From: Nicotiana tabacum
Taxonomy: Eukaryota > Streptophyta > Magnoliopsida > Solanales > Solanaceae
Direction: 5' to 3'
DNA: 64,000 bases
Assembly: GCF_000715075.1 (NCBI RefSeq)
Contig: NC_134082.1
Location: 192,499,948 to 192,563,947, forward strand
Positions 28,124-38,684 of the stretch are shown in pieces. The notes under the pieces were generated by a model. It made no database searches. It was given only the letters and a program-made list of their open reading frames with translations, and was not told where the DNA came from. The position numbers and the translations under genes were made by a program. Within the stretch, counting starts at the first letter, position 1; every line of letters begins with the position of its first letter.

Positions 28124-28677
28124 TCATTTTGCTAGTTTCCTTATAAGCATTGGTTTTTGGAAAATGTAGTTTAGAGGATCCATCCTTGATATGAGATATG
28201 TAGTGTAAGCACAGAAGTAATGCCTCAATTTCTGCGCTATCCACGTCAGGGTGCAGCAGGTGCATTCCAGCAAAGAATACCATGCTTCATAGGGTGTGAA
28301 CTTCTTAGTCAGATAATATATGGCTTGTTCCTTTCTTATCATCTCGTCGTATTGTCCCAAGACTCAACCAAAAGCTCCATCTAGCACGGACAAATAGAGT
28401 AGCAGAGGTTTACCAGGTTACGGAGGGACCAAGACTGGTGGTGTGTACAAGTACTCCTTGATTCTGTCAAAAGCTTTTTGACATTTTCAGTACAACTTGT
28501 TGCAACATCTTTCTTCAGCATTATGAAAATCGGCTTAAAATCACGGTCGATTGTGCTATGAAGTGGCTGATGTAATTGAGACGCCCCAAGAAGCTCATCA
28601 CATCTTTCTTGCTCTTTGGCGGTGGCAAAAATTGGATAGCTTTGACCTTTGAAAGGTTTAGTTCAATCCCTTGGCGA
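28124..28677 (-). pseudogene. pol: Element C reverse transcriptase C-terminus and RNase H
   Basis: 28677-28560 encodes the end of the reverse transcriptase (RRQGIELNLSKVKAIQFLP, DVMSFLGRLNY) in good frame up to the junction with element D. 28360-28124 encodes the RNase H (AIYYLTKKFTPYEA, TLTWIAQKLRHYF). Compared with element B, the part of the reverse transcriptase holding the YVDD motif is absent on both sides of element D. The cut is at the base where the LTR of element D starts. Confidence 0.85.
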
Positions 28678-28979
28678 CGAAGACTATCTGTATGCGGTGA
28701 AATCAGGGGGGTCTATTTCCCGCCGTTAAGGTACATTCGGGAAATCATGTCAGCATCTCGAGGCTGCAGGATTACGATCGAGCTTCCTCCCTCGAGGATC
28801 GTCTGCGACCCAGCAGAAATTCTGAGGATAAGGAATTTGTCCGCGGTCCAACGAAGGTTCCAAAGACGGGGGATCCCGAGGCGAGTGGCTAAAGTCAGTA
28901 AACACTAGTACTATGCCTAGCCGTCCCATCCCCATGCCTTTACATTCAATACACTGTGTACTACATGGTATTCCCTCTC

Positions 28980-28990
28980 CTATATAAGGG
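28980..28990 (+). promoter_or_regulatory. TATA box, left LTR of element D
   Basis: CTATATAAGGG preceded by CCCTCTC is a strong plant TATA box. It is identical in the right LTR at 38249-38259. Transcription would start roughly 30 bases downstream, near the CT microsatellite. Confidence 0.75.
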
Positions 28991-29050
28991 GAATCCATGC
29001 CATTTTGTAAAGGGCTGATGTTGCTCCATTTCTCCACAAGTGCAATAATA

Positions 29051-29052
<2 letters not shown>

Positions 29053-29103
<51 letters not shown>
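29053..29103. repeat. (TC)n microsatellite, left LTR of element D
   Basis: About 25 TC units. The same site in the right LTR (38322-38333) holds about six. Confidence 0.95.
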
Positions 29104-29106
<3 letters not shown>

Positions 29107-29481
29107 CTTTCTAGCTTGCTCGTTCTCACTGGCCCGAGGCCACTCTAATATTCATCGCTTTCTCACTTGTTCTTCATTTTATCGCATGCATTGGATATAA
29201 GGATCCTTATATGATCATATCTTAACTGTTATCCCATTCCCAATTGCCCCCGATAACTCAAGCTCGACCCGAACATCGACCCTAAGGTCCCCCATCGACT
29301 AGTCCCGCATTCTTGTAATAGGCCCCTCGGTTTGATTACTGCCTCGTTTTAGCTTGCATTTCATCATTAAACTTTACATTCTTAGCATCAACTGCTCTAA
29401 CAACTAGCTTGAGAGTAGATCACGTACTTTTAGAATCCCATTTACAAATTTAATTGTTGTTACTATTTTTACGGTAAACAG

Positions 29482-29501
29482 TTTGGCGCCCACCGTGGGG
29501 C
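29482..29501 (+). other. Primer-binding site of element D
   Basis: TTTGGCGCCCACCGTGGGGC starts one base after the LTR end. TGGCGCC-type sites are common in Ty3/gypsy elements. I do not assign the tRNA. Confidence 0.7.
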
Positions 29502-29600
29502 TAAAAATAATAGTAATTATTTTTTATTGGTATTATTGTACAAACACACATTATCTTTTCATACTTTTTCTTGTCCAAGATCTTTTGATTTCAGGTCAAA

Positions 29601-31261
29601 ATGTCTAGCTCGGTAAATAGAGTCGAGAATGACAACCTCGAAAACCACAGGGAAAATGGCGTGGTTGTCCCGGCAGTTGGATCACCACCATAGAATCCCG
29701 ATAATGTGCCCGAACTGATTCTAGCAGACGCGGATTCACAGGACGCACAACAAGTCGATGAAACTTCTCACACTGATAGGAACATACGGAACAATGACCG
29801 ACAAGAAGCTCAAAAAACCCCGGCCCGGGAAGAACAAGAAGTTAGTCTTCATGTTATTTTTGAAATTTTGCAGGCACAACAACTTGCCATTGCCCAGTTA
29901 CAAAGCCATCCAAAGACTCCCAGCACAGCAACACCAGAGACAACTCCCCCTGCCGAGCAAGTATCCGAAAGGTTAAGAAATAACGGGTCAGTGGCCGACC
30001 CTGCCATAGTGAAGATGCTCGAGGACCTCAAAAAAAGCATCGAATCGGGTGAGAAAATGATTGAAGCCAATGATAAAAAGGTCTATAACTACAATACTAG
30101 GGTGGATTAGATCCCGGGAGCACCCCGGTCCTGAAAGGTATAGATTCGAGAAAGTTCATACAACGGTCGTTCCCGGAGGAAGCGGCTCTGAAACCCATTC
30201 CAAAGAAGTTCAGAATGCCAGAACTCTCTAAATACAGCGGGACCACGGATCCCAACAAATACATCACCGCCTACACATGCACTGTAAAGGGCAACGACAT
30301 AAATAACGATGAGATCGAGTCAGTCCCGCTGAAGAAATTTGGAGAAACGCTCTCGAAGGGGGCCATGATGTGGTACCACAACCTGGCTCCCAATTCCATA
30401 GATTCATTCGTCATGCTGGCTGATTCCTTCGTAAGAACGCACGCTGGCGCCATCAAGGTAGCAACAAGGCAGTCTGACGTATTCAAGATTAAGCAAAGGG
30501 AGAACGAAATGCTGCGAGAATTCGTATCTCGTTTTTCAGACAGAAGGAATGGATTTCCCCTAGTTTCCGATGACTGGGCAGTGCAGGCCTTTACTCAAGG
30601 CCTGAATGAACGAAGCTCGGTGGCATCGAGGAAGCTGAAAGAGAACCTGATCGAGTATCCCGCCGTAACTTGGTCCGACGTCCATAACTAATATCAGTCA
30701 ATGATCAGGGTCGAGGACGACCAGCTGGGAGCCTCTTGGGGCTCAGTATACCCGAACAAGCTTTTGGCGAAAAAGTCAAGACCGAATAAAGAAAGGTACC
30801 AGCTATACCCCGATGATAGGAGAAACGCTCCAAAGTGTAATCCACCCTCCAACGACCAACTGGTGAACCAAGGACAGAACCCTCGGGGACCCCTCAACAG
30901 GGGTTGCTTCGACGGATACGCAGGGCTAATGGGGGAACCCCGCCTATCAGAGCATAACTTCAACATCGATGTGTCAGACATTGTGTTCGCCATTAGCAAA
31001 ATCAGAGACGCCAGATGTCCCAGACCATTAAGTTTGGATCCTTCCCACAGGAACTACAATTTGATTTGTGAGTTTCACAATTCGCACGGGCACCAAACCA
31101 AAGATTGCAGGCATCTCCGAGAGGAAGTGGCCCGATTGCTCGACAACGGGCACCTTCGGGAACTTCTCAGTAGCCAGGCTAAAAATCAATCACGAGAAGG
31201 AGAAATAGCAAAAGGAAACAAAAAAGACGAGCCTCAACACATCATCCACATAATTTTTTGA
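29601..31261 (+). pseudogene. gag: Element D gag
   Basis: The ATG at 29601 starts MSSSVNRVENDN. The N-terminal third is Q/E/T-rich. Residues in the 30215-30691 part (MPELSKYSGTTDPNKYITAY, MMWYHNLAPNSIDSF, LREFVSRFSDRR, AFTQGLN) are the capsid-like retrotransposon gag domain. The C-terminal part has a zinc-knuckle variant at about 31069-31110: CEFHNSHGHQTKDC, spacing C-x2-H-x4-H-x4-C, with H in place of the second C. It is broken by TAG at 29691, TAG at 30108, one lost base in a C run near 30120, and TAA at 30689. It ends IIHIIF at 31261, where pol would continue. The product would build the particle that packages element RNA. Confidence 0.88.
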
Positions 31262-32060
31262 TGATCGCCCCAAACACGTTCAAATAAAGGACCACTTAGC
31301 AACCACCGAATAAGCACCAAAACTCGAGAAGCGCCGTCACCACCAAAGTATAATCGCCCATCCCTTTTCCCACTTTCTACTTCACGGTAACTCTTGTGCA
31401 GGACAACGACTAAGGTAATCAGGATGATACCCGGCTCGAAGATTCTGAGGCTTCAAAGCATACGTCGCACTTTTTCCTTTGATCGATATTTTTATCCCGA
31501 AACGGGTTTTTACCAGCAAGGGTTTTTAACGAGGCAACACCGACGCACTTCCCAAAAAAGGTTCCAGCAAGCCTGCGGGAATTTCTTTACAACCCGCCCC
31601 ACGCCGAAAAATGATGAACGAAGCCCCAATAGGGAATAATGCATCAGACCGAATGGTCCAAGGAGCCGCGCCTGTGCGGGCTGAGCTTGCAACAACAAAA
31701 TGACATGTATTTACAGCATATATCTACGCCAAGTAATAAAGAATATCTTTCAGCATCTCGTACTCCAAGAAGGGGGATTTCAACATGCTCACGGTAAAGG
31801 CCTCTCCACCAAATGCATCCCGAGGTACTCGGAGACTCAGCGTCAACAATTCAGCACCCGCATGACCCCAGAGTCGGAAATTCGGGCTCATAAAGCCCTT
31901 ACAAGGTAACTCCGAGCTCACAAATAGCGGCCTTCGAGCCCAAGCAAACTCAATAATTCGGAGACTGTCGCCAATCGCCATGCACTGGGAAACCCGAAAC
32001 TATAAGACCCTGAGCGGGCAGACTCGGTGCAACCAAATCTATTCTACATTACAACAAAAC

Positions 32061-32195
32061 TGTAAGACCTCAACAGGCATGACAAACTATAAGACCTCAA
32101 CTGGCATGACAAACTGTAAGACCTCAACAGGCATGACAAACTATAAGACCTCAACTGGCATGACAAACTATAAGACCTTAACAGGCATGAAAATC
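32061..32195 (+). repeat. 27-bp tandem repeat, element D
   Basis: Five units of 27 bases contain GTAAGACCTCAACAGGCAT or ATAAGACCTCAACTGGCAT. The first four alternate between the TGT/CAGG and TAT/CTGG forms, so a 54-bp higher-order unit is visible. Confidence 0.9.
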
Positions 32196-32199
32196 CTGA

Positions 32200-32267
32200 A
32201 GTTTAGGCTACACGTCGCATTTATAAGAATCCCGAAAGGGCATACCCTCAGTGTAGACGCCTAAACT
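32200..32267 (+). other. Large hairpin with inner GAAA-loop stem, element D
   Basis: AGTTTAGGC (32200-32208) pairs with GCCTAAACT (32259-32267), TACAC (32209-32213) pairs with GTGTA (32251-32255) leaving a 3-base bulge, and inside lies CCCGAAAGGG (32231-32240), a 3-bp stem closed by a GAAA loop. The inner stem is identical to that of copy B2 of the boundary motif in element B. Confidence 0.75.
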
Positions 32268-33095
32268 ATCACTCAGGATAAAAAATGACTCCGGCCAAAT
32301 GCATATGACTACGGTCAAAGCGGATGATACAGCCAAATTAATGCAACTCTGGGACGCCCGACCATCCCTAAACAAAATCACAGGCCACTACTTCGAATAT
32401 ACTTCGAAAAGAACCGGTTAAAACAGGCTTCCCTCAATAGGCAAAAACGAGCTTCGACCATGTCAGCTCCAAATCACAAGGCGTCGATCTACTCGACCTA
32501 CGAGCTAAAAACTTTCTGAGGTGCTCAAACATCGCCGATAACAACTTGAAATCGAGGTTCTCCGGAACCGACGATGGGTCAGGCAAAATTATTTTAAAAG
32601 ACCTTAACGAGCGGAAAACAAGCCTACAAATATCCCACATGAAAAACAACATAAGAGCCATTGTTGCTAGCCAAACGAGCCTCGGGTCGCACACTAAAAG
32701 GTCTTTATGACCAAACAACGTAAGAGCCATTGTCGCCAGCTTGAAAATGGACAACTTGAGGATTAAAATGAGCTCGAATCGTAACCCAGTTCAGAGACCG
32801 GATCTAAAATAGTTAACTATGCAAGCCTCCGGGCCACATATTAAAGAGGCACTATTGCCGATCTAAAAATCGAAAGTACTTAAGGGTCAATTAAAGCTCG
32901 AGTCGCAATGCGACTTGGAGACTGGAGCCAAGTTGCGACTCGGAGACTAGACCCAAATTAGTTAAACTGCAATATGCCTAAGGACACGACATAAATGCCA
33001 CTGCAGCCAGTCGAGTGAGCCTCATCATATACTGAAAGCTATATATACACAACAAAGAAAGCAAGGAATAGTCACTCCCCATTATTTTCCGATAG

Positions 33096-35120
33096 CTATA
33101 GTCCGGCGGTCTCCTCCTCATCATCCTCAGCATCAGACAGTAGGAACTTGGTATCATACTCCTCTCCTTTGGCTTGCTCGATCTCCCCCAAAAGATCAAA
33201 GCCCCTAGCGTGAATCTCCTCGAGGATTTCCCTACGGGATCTGCACCTCACATACTCCTTGCTATTGTTTGCACGATCGAGGGTCTTTTTCAGCTCAACT
33301 TTGGCAGCGGCAACACTTCTTAAATAAGCCACCATTTTCTGTCCCACCCTGGTGTTATTTATCACAACCTCGGCCCGAACATTCACCACCTCGGTTTTTG
33401 CCCTTGAAAGCTCGGATGAGAGTCTCACAATCATCTTCACCCCAGCAGAATCATTTGCACAAGTGGCCTGAATTTGTGCCTCAAGAGCGGAAGCCCCAGC
33501 CTAAGACCTCTCTTTGGCCTCAGAATAGGCATTCACATGTGCCTGCAACTCGGTAAATTCACTTTTGGCTTTGCCAACCTCGCCCCAGAGTTGTTCCAGC
33601 TCATCCGCCTTATCCTTCAACTGAAATAGAAACACGTCGAGACAGCGAGACAAAGGCCAATGCGAAATACATGATACCTCTTTCTCCAAGAGGGCCTCCC
33701 AGGCCCGACTCCAGTCCACCTCACGTCGTAAAGGGAAGAGCTCGCTTTTCTTTGCCGCACAAAGAAGTTTGAGGGATTTCTCCCTGTCTCGAGCCGCCCG
33801 CACCGGGGCCTCACAACAAAGCAGTTCGGCTTTGAGCCTATCAAAAGCCTGAGAAAGAAAGCCAGGTAAATAAAAAGAAAAAAGAAGAGCGCAGGGCTAG
33901 AACATCCTTATAGCGGTTGAAACTCACAATAAGGCCAAAGTGCTGAGCCTCGCCGAAGGCCGAAGAAACGTCTGGCGGTGAACCAATCCCGGAAGGTTGC
34001 TGGTTGGCCGAATCGCTTCCCCTTAACCACTGCGAAGAAGGTGCCTCATCACAAGCCTTCTCGCACTCCGGAGCATCTTTCCTTTTACCGGCTCTCCTTG
34101 ACCCCGGGGCCAACAATCTCTCCTCCTCCCTCGGGGAACTCGGCCTTGCTTCGAAAGGACTCCCAGCACCTACAGCAGATAAATCAGATGAGCCAGCAAG
34201 AAGGAAGCCATCTCTTAGGCGGGCATAATTCTAGGCACCTACCATGATGCTTCACCTCCCATCTCCCTTTTAATAGATCTCGCCACTGACGCCTATCGTA
34301 AGTCGAGCAAACTGCCAGCTTACGAGACCATTCAGCTAAATCAGGGACCTCATTGGGCAACCAATGAGTTGCTATAAACAAAGAACAGAAAGATATTGTT
34401 ACGGGGCCAACCTCATGTTGAGATAAAGACAATTCAAATATAGCGCTTACGTGTGAACTTACATTTCTCATGGAACTGAAAATATTCTCCAGAGATAACA
34501 TCGGTCATCCAGATCCGAACGAACCGATTCATCCATCCACAATCCTCACCCTCCTTATTGCCGATCACAGGAGCTCGGATGGATCTACGTTGAAGAGTAA
34601 TCAAGCCCTTATAGCGCAATAGCCGATACAACCTCACACGGTGGCTGATGATGAATTCTATCATGGCCTTGTCAGCAAAATATCTCATCGACTGCACTAT
34701 TCTCCAAAGAAAGGAATGAACTTATGCCACCGTTACTTGATATCTTCTACAAAAATCAAGCATGACCCGGTCCAGGGAACCCGGCTCAAGAACATAAATA
34801 TACATACTTAAGAATCCCTCAACGTATGTCATGACACTCTCATCGGGGGAAGGTGATTGCAAAATCACGCCTTCCCCCCATTCACATTCTTTCCTGATCA
34901 TCTCGAGGTTTTCCTCCCTCACCGATGAAATAATCCTCGACACATGCTCTCGATGACCCGGAACATTGGGAGGCCTCCCCGTTGTGATAGCCCTCTTCGA
35001 GGCAGGGCAACCCGAGCCTTGCTCTCCCGACATCAAAGGCGAGCCGCTGGTACTGACCAAAGGCGGAGCACAGGAGGGACTCCCCTTTATCTGAGGATCA
35101 GTCGTCGAAAAGGCAGCCAT
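33096..35120 (-). pseudogene. Antisense gene 2 of element D, five exons
   Basis: Reading on the minus strand: exons 35120-34463, 34371-34243, 34169-33928, 33848-33678 and 33620-33096. All introns are GT...AG (GTAAGT, GTAGGT, GTGAGT and GTATCA donors; 91, 73, 79 and 57 bases). Exon lengths sum to 1725 bases, or 575 codons, with phases consistent throughout. Exon 1 has a region resembling the 'putative gypsy type transposon' family (Transposase_28-like: DESVMTYVEGFLSMYIY, MLDFCRRYQV, RLYRLLRYKGLITLQRR). Exon 2 has the DLAEW...KGRWEVKHHG box. Exons 4-5 are a charged, probably coiled-coil tail with an acidic end. Only two stops break it, at 34722 (codon 133) and 33501 (codon 440). The function is unknown; antisense ORFs like this are known from Tat elements. 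Confidence 0.8.
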
Positions 35121-35271
35121 GATCGCGACAGAATAGGGGGAAGAAAATGAGGATCCAGGCAAAAACATTCTGAAATAGGGAAGCCGAAGGACTAGCACAA
35201 AGCGCCAGGATCTGCAGAGGAGATAGGCTTATCAAGAACTGCAAAATCGCCGCTTAAATGGCGGATCAGCA

Positions 35272-35279
35272 AATATATA
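35272..35279 (-). promoter_or_regulatory. TATA-like box upstream of antisense gene 2
   Basis: On the minus strand TATATATT lies about 155 bases before the ATG at 35120. It sits in the 530-bp gap between the two antisense genes, so this gene could have its own promoter. Confidence 0.5.
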
Positions 35280-35652
35280 GAGGCTATGCGACAACTGCTC
35301 GTTTGCCCAAGAGGGCCAATTAATTCTGGCCTCGTTAACATCACCCTCTCCTTGGGGAGTGAACTGGCAGAATCACTCCAGGCTCCCACATAATTCATAA
35401 AACCAAGGGACCTCGAGAGATCCCCGATGTCATAAATATCGGTCTAGGAGGGGCTATCAATTCAACCTCGGGATGTGGCTAGTCTTGGGCCCCGTCGGTC
35501 TGTCCCATGAAAAGGCCCCGAAGGGACGATGGGGAGAAGGGATGACAAAGTAAAAGCTCCTTTTATATATTGGTAAAGAGCAAAAACGTCTTTACGCTAT
35601 TCATTTCCCGGGGGGAACACATGAAGGAAGGCATAAAAAAAGGACTCGGAGA

Positions 35653-37636
35653 CTACTCCTCACTACTATCGTCTTCACCCTTATCAGGGGAAATCAAGAG
35701 CACCAATCTTCCCTCCGCCGCATGAGCCTCCTTCAGATCAGCAGACAGCTCGAAGCCTCTAGCCTCGAATTCTTCCAAGGTCTCCCTCTTCGCCTCCACT
35801 TTGGCATGCTCGACAGCTCGGATTAGTTTCTGCTCAGCTGCCATAGATATGTCACGAACCATTGTACGTGTTGTGCCCGCATCCTCCTAATAAGTGGCAA
35901 CATCTCGTTCGACCTCAGACTTAGCCGCGACCAAAGTAATAATCTCCCTGCGAGTGTCCATGAGAAGATCCCGGGATGTTACCAATTCCCCAGCCACAAT
36001 CTCATTTCTCTCTTTCAGCCCGGAGATCTCCGCTTTCAACTGACTAATCTACGAGTTGCTTTTCTCGAACTATGGGAGAACGACAAGTCGATGAATATAT
36101 GAATCCAAAACATGTGTGAATACGGGGTAAAAGTTTGGGTATAAGCGAGGTAGAATACCTGAGTAGCAAGATTGGACTTCTCCCGAAGTGCCGCCTCTAA
36201 AGCGACCCGAAGTTCTCCCAGCTCTTTATCTCCTTAGGAAGAGCGAGCCTCCGAGTCCTGTAGCTTCGAAGCAATTTTCTTACACTCCTTTTCGTGGAAA
36301 GAAAGATACACGTGGAGGCGAAAAATGGAATGGTCATACATATCCTTAAACTGCGGCACAATGGAAAGTTAGAAAGACGATGAATAATGCCTGGGAACAA
36401 AAGAAATACGTGAGGGAAAACTATAACCCGCTACATGGGCTTCTTCATCGCTTTAACGACGCCAGAAATATCGAGATCAGCCCTATCGATTACGCCATCA
36501 AAAATGTTGGCAATAAAGTCTCCGCCTTTGGGAGAACAGTTGTGGTGCCAATCATCCTTTCGGTATCCCTCAGTTCCCCTAATAAAACCGGAAAGTTCGA
36601 AATGAAGTCGTTTGGTTCGCCGATTTGTCTAAGTGGCAACCCACGATCCTGGAAGGCCCCAAGTTCCGATCCTTCAGGATCAACGCCAACGGTCCCCCTA
36701 GCAGAAGCTACATAAAATCCGGCCGCACGATTCGAAGCTACATAAGTGTCCTCTTCAAGGACCCCCGGCACACTAGCCCGACCAGAGCCAGCCATTCCGG
36801 ATTCAGCAGCCTCTGACCGGGATGCCTGCAAATCTCTCGCACTAGACCTTGTTCTCCTCCTCAACGGACTTCCATCATCGTCCTCCCCTTCATATCAGGA
36901 TTCGACACGGAAGTTAGAGCAGCAGTCCCATCAAGACGGGCAACGACTGCCCTGCTTTTCCTCTTCTTGTTCATGCCAGGCTCCAAGGCCTCTACTTCAC
37001 CATAAGGGGGAGGCCTCATCTGCATATTCTCTCCAAGACCTGCACCCGCACAATAATCGTGATACATTTTCGCTAAGGGCTCAGAAGGAAATACAAAATA
37101 CGAAGCACAGGCTGTAAAGGAACCTCACCGTGATTCTTGGCCACCCAACGCTCCTTAGCCAGGACAGTCCAAGATCGAATGTGGTACGAAAATTTCTCGC
37201 TCAACCACCTGATCCATTCCGACAAGTCGAGGACTACCTCCGTATGCCAAACAGTGGCTGCAGAAAGCACAAAGAGGTTATTATGACAAACGAAAGAGTA
37301 GTCAAAAAGCGGCTAAAGGGAAAATTGCTTACGTCGGGCATTCCACTGCTATGGAAAGGGAATTCTCCGAGTTGGGAATCTCCATCTTCACTACCTTGCT
37401 CCATTGGCAATCCTCCCTTACCTTGATAACATCGGTCACGATGCTAACTTATCGAGACACGTTCTCACACCGGCCTGGCATAAATGAGGGTGTCTCGATG
37501 TCAAAATCCTTCGATGTGTCAAGATCAGGTGGGGTACATTGTTCCAAAGTGGGAACCGATCTGGTTTTTCCTTAGGTAATCGGGATGATGATGCAGTATC
37601 ATTTCGTCGGGGAACCGTCCTAGAAGTCCTAGCCAT
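35653..37636 (-). pseudogene. Antisense gene 1 of element D, diverged paralogue
   Basis: The minus-strand ATG at 37636 starts MARTSRTVPRR. Exons as far as I can trace: 37636-37333 (with a frameshift, a stop and a large internal deletion that removes most of the conserved domain), 37257-37129, 37072-36435, 36350-36159 and 36069-35653; introns are GT...AG. Exon 2 is 129 bases, exactly as in antisense gene 2, and aligns with it (DLSEW...AKERWVAKNHG). Exon 3 carries KKRKSR-type basic clusters and two compensating frameshifts. The last exon is coiled-coil-like and ends with LEEFEARGFELSADL and an acidic tail, matching LEEIHARGFDLLGEI in gene 2. Further stops lie in the last two exons. Confidence 0.72.
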
Positions 37637-37746
37637 GTAAAATGGTAAAAACCCTTTTGTGAAAAGAGGAAAGAGTGTCAAATAACAAAATTCTAACTCG
37701 CAGGCTTGTAAGTAGGGTGTATATGGGAAGTATCTAGCAACCGGTG

Positions 37747-37754
37747 CATTTATA
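37747..37754 (-). promoter_or_regulatory. TATA-like box upstream of antisense gene 1
   Basis: On the minus strand CCTATAAATGC lies about 110 bases before the ATG at 37636. It sits in the stretch just inside the right LTR, or in its upstream part if the LTR is longer than the shared segment. Confidence 0.5.
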
Positions 37755-37945
37755 GGAATCAGTGGGGAAGTAGAAGACACGAGCCGATGGTAGTTTGTGG
37801 GTTTCTCAATTACCGCATCTGACGGCGGCCCTGCACGGTTCTATGGTAAATGACATTTAATGCTCTTAGATGGTTGGCGTCATGGCAATAATGGCCTCGA
37901 GGTGATGGTTCAATATCGTTTCCTATTACTTCGTCCTAAAAAATG

Positions 37946-38684
37946 CGAAGACTATCTGTATGTGGTGAAATCAGGGGGGTCTATTTCCCACCGTTAAGTT
38001 ACATTCGGGAAGTCATGTTAGCATCTCGAGGCTGCAGGACTACGATCGAGCTCCCTCCCTCGAGGATCGTCCGCAACCCAACAGAGATTCTGAGGATAAG
38101 GAATATTTTCACGACCCAATGAAGGTTCCAAGGATAGGGGATTCCCTAGGCGAGCGGCTAGAGTCAGTAAACACTAGTACCATACCTAGCTGTCCCATCC
38201 CCATGCCTTTATATTCAATACACTCTGTACTCTATGGTACTCCCTCTCCTATATAAGGGGAATCCATGCCACTTTGTAAAGGGCTGATGTTGCTCTATTT
38301 CTCCACAAGTGCAATAATATATCTCTCTCTCTTTTCTTTCTACTCGTTCTCACTGGCCCGAGGCCACTCTAATATTCATCACTTTCTCACTTGTTCTTCA
38401 TTTTATTGCCTGGCATATGATATAAAGAGCCTTACTTGATCGTATCTTAACTATTATCCCATTCCCGATTTCCCCCGATAGCTCGAGCTCGACCCAAACA
38501 TTGACCTCGAGATCCCCCATCGACCAGTCCTACATCCGGGTAACGGGCCCCTCAGTTTGATTACTACCTCATTTTAGCTTGCATTTCATCATCAAACTTC
38601 ACATTCTTTGCATTAACTGCTCTAACAACTAGCTCGAGAATAGAACACGTATTTTTAGAGTCCCATTTACAAATTTATTTGTTG
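37946..38684 (+). repeat. Right LTR of element D (3' end trimmed)
   Basis: It aligns with 28678-29459 and then stops at ATTTGTTG, losing about the last 20-25 bases seen in the left LTR. There is no clear polypurine tract at 37930-37945. Purine-rich GTGGGGAAGTAGAAGACA at about 37767 followed by a TGG at 37790 suggests the true LTR start may lie there, in which case the left LTR has lost about 150 bases. Confidence 0.75.

Larger units (their letters stand above)
28678..29480 (+). repeat. Left LTR of element D
   Basis: It is co-linear with 37946-38684 from CGAAGACTATCTGTATG onward. It ends TTTACGGTAAACA just before the primer-binding site. It does not begin with TG at the junction with element C, so its first bases, perhaps much more, may be missing. 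It contains a TATA box and a CT microsatellite. Confidence 0.85.
31262..33095. other. Non-coding segment of element D between gag and antisense genes
   Basis: No credible gene. It holds a 27-bp tandem array (32061-32195) and a large hairpin (32200-32267), then dispersed GACTCGGAGACT-like words near 32920-32950. In a complete Tat element pol would occupy this place; I see no trace of it. Confidence 0.6.
28678..38684 (+). mobile_element. Element D: pol-less Tat-type element with antisense genes
   Basis: Two direct LTR copies (28678-29480 and 37946-38684) enclose a primer-binding site, a gag gene on the + strand (29601-31261), a 1.8-kb non-coding part with tandem repeats, and two antisense genes on the minus strand (33096-35120 and 35653-37636). 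No protease, reverse transcriptase, RNase H or integrase is present; homology stops at the gag end. Tat-lineage elements are known to carry antisense ORFs between pol and the 3' LTR, so this is best read as a deletion derivative that would need pol in trans. Both outer ends look trimmed, so the exact boundaries are uncertain. Confidence 0.85.

Noticed and set aside
31980..32264. Frame with repeated KTSTGMTN words.
   Set aside because: Product of the 27-bp tandem array, a multiple of three; no start context or homology.
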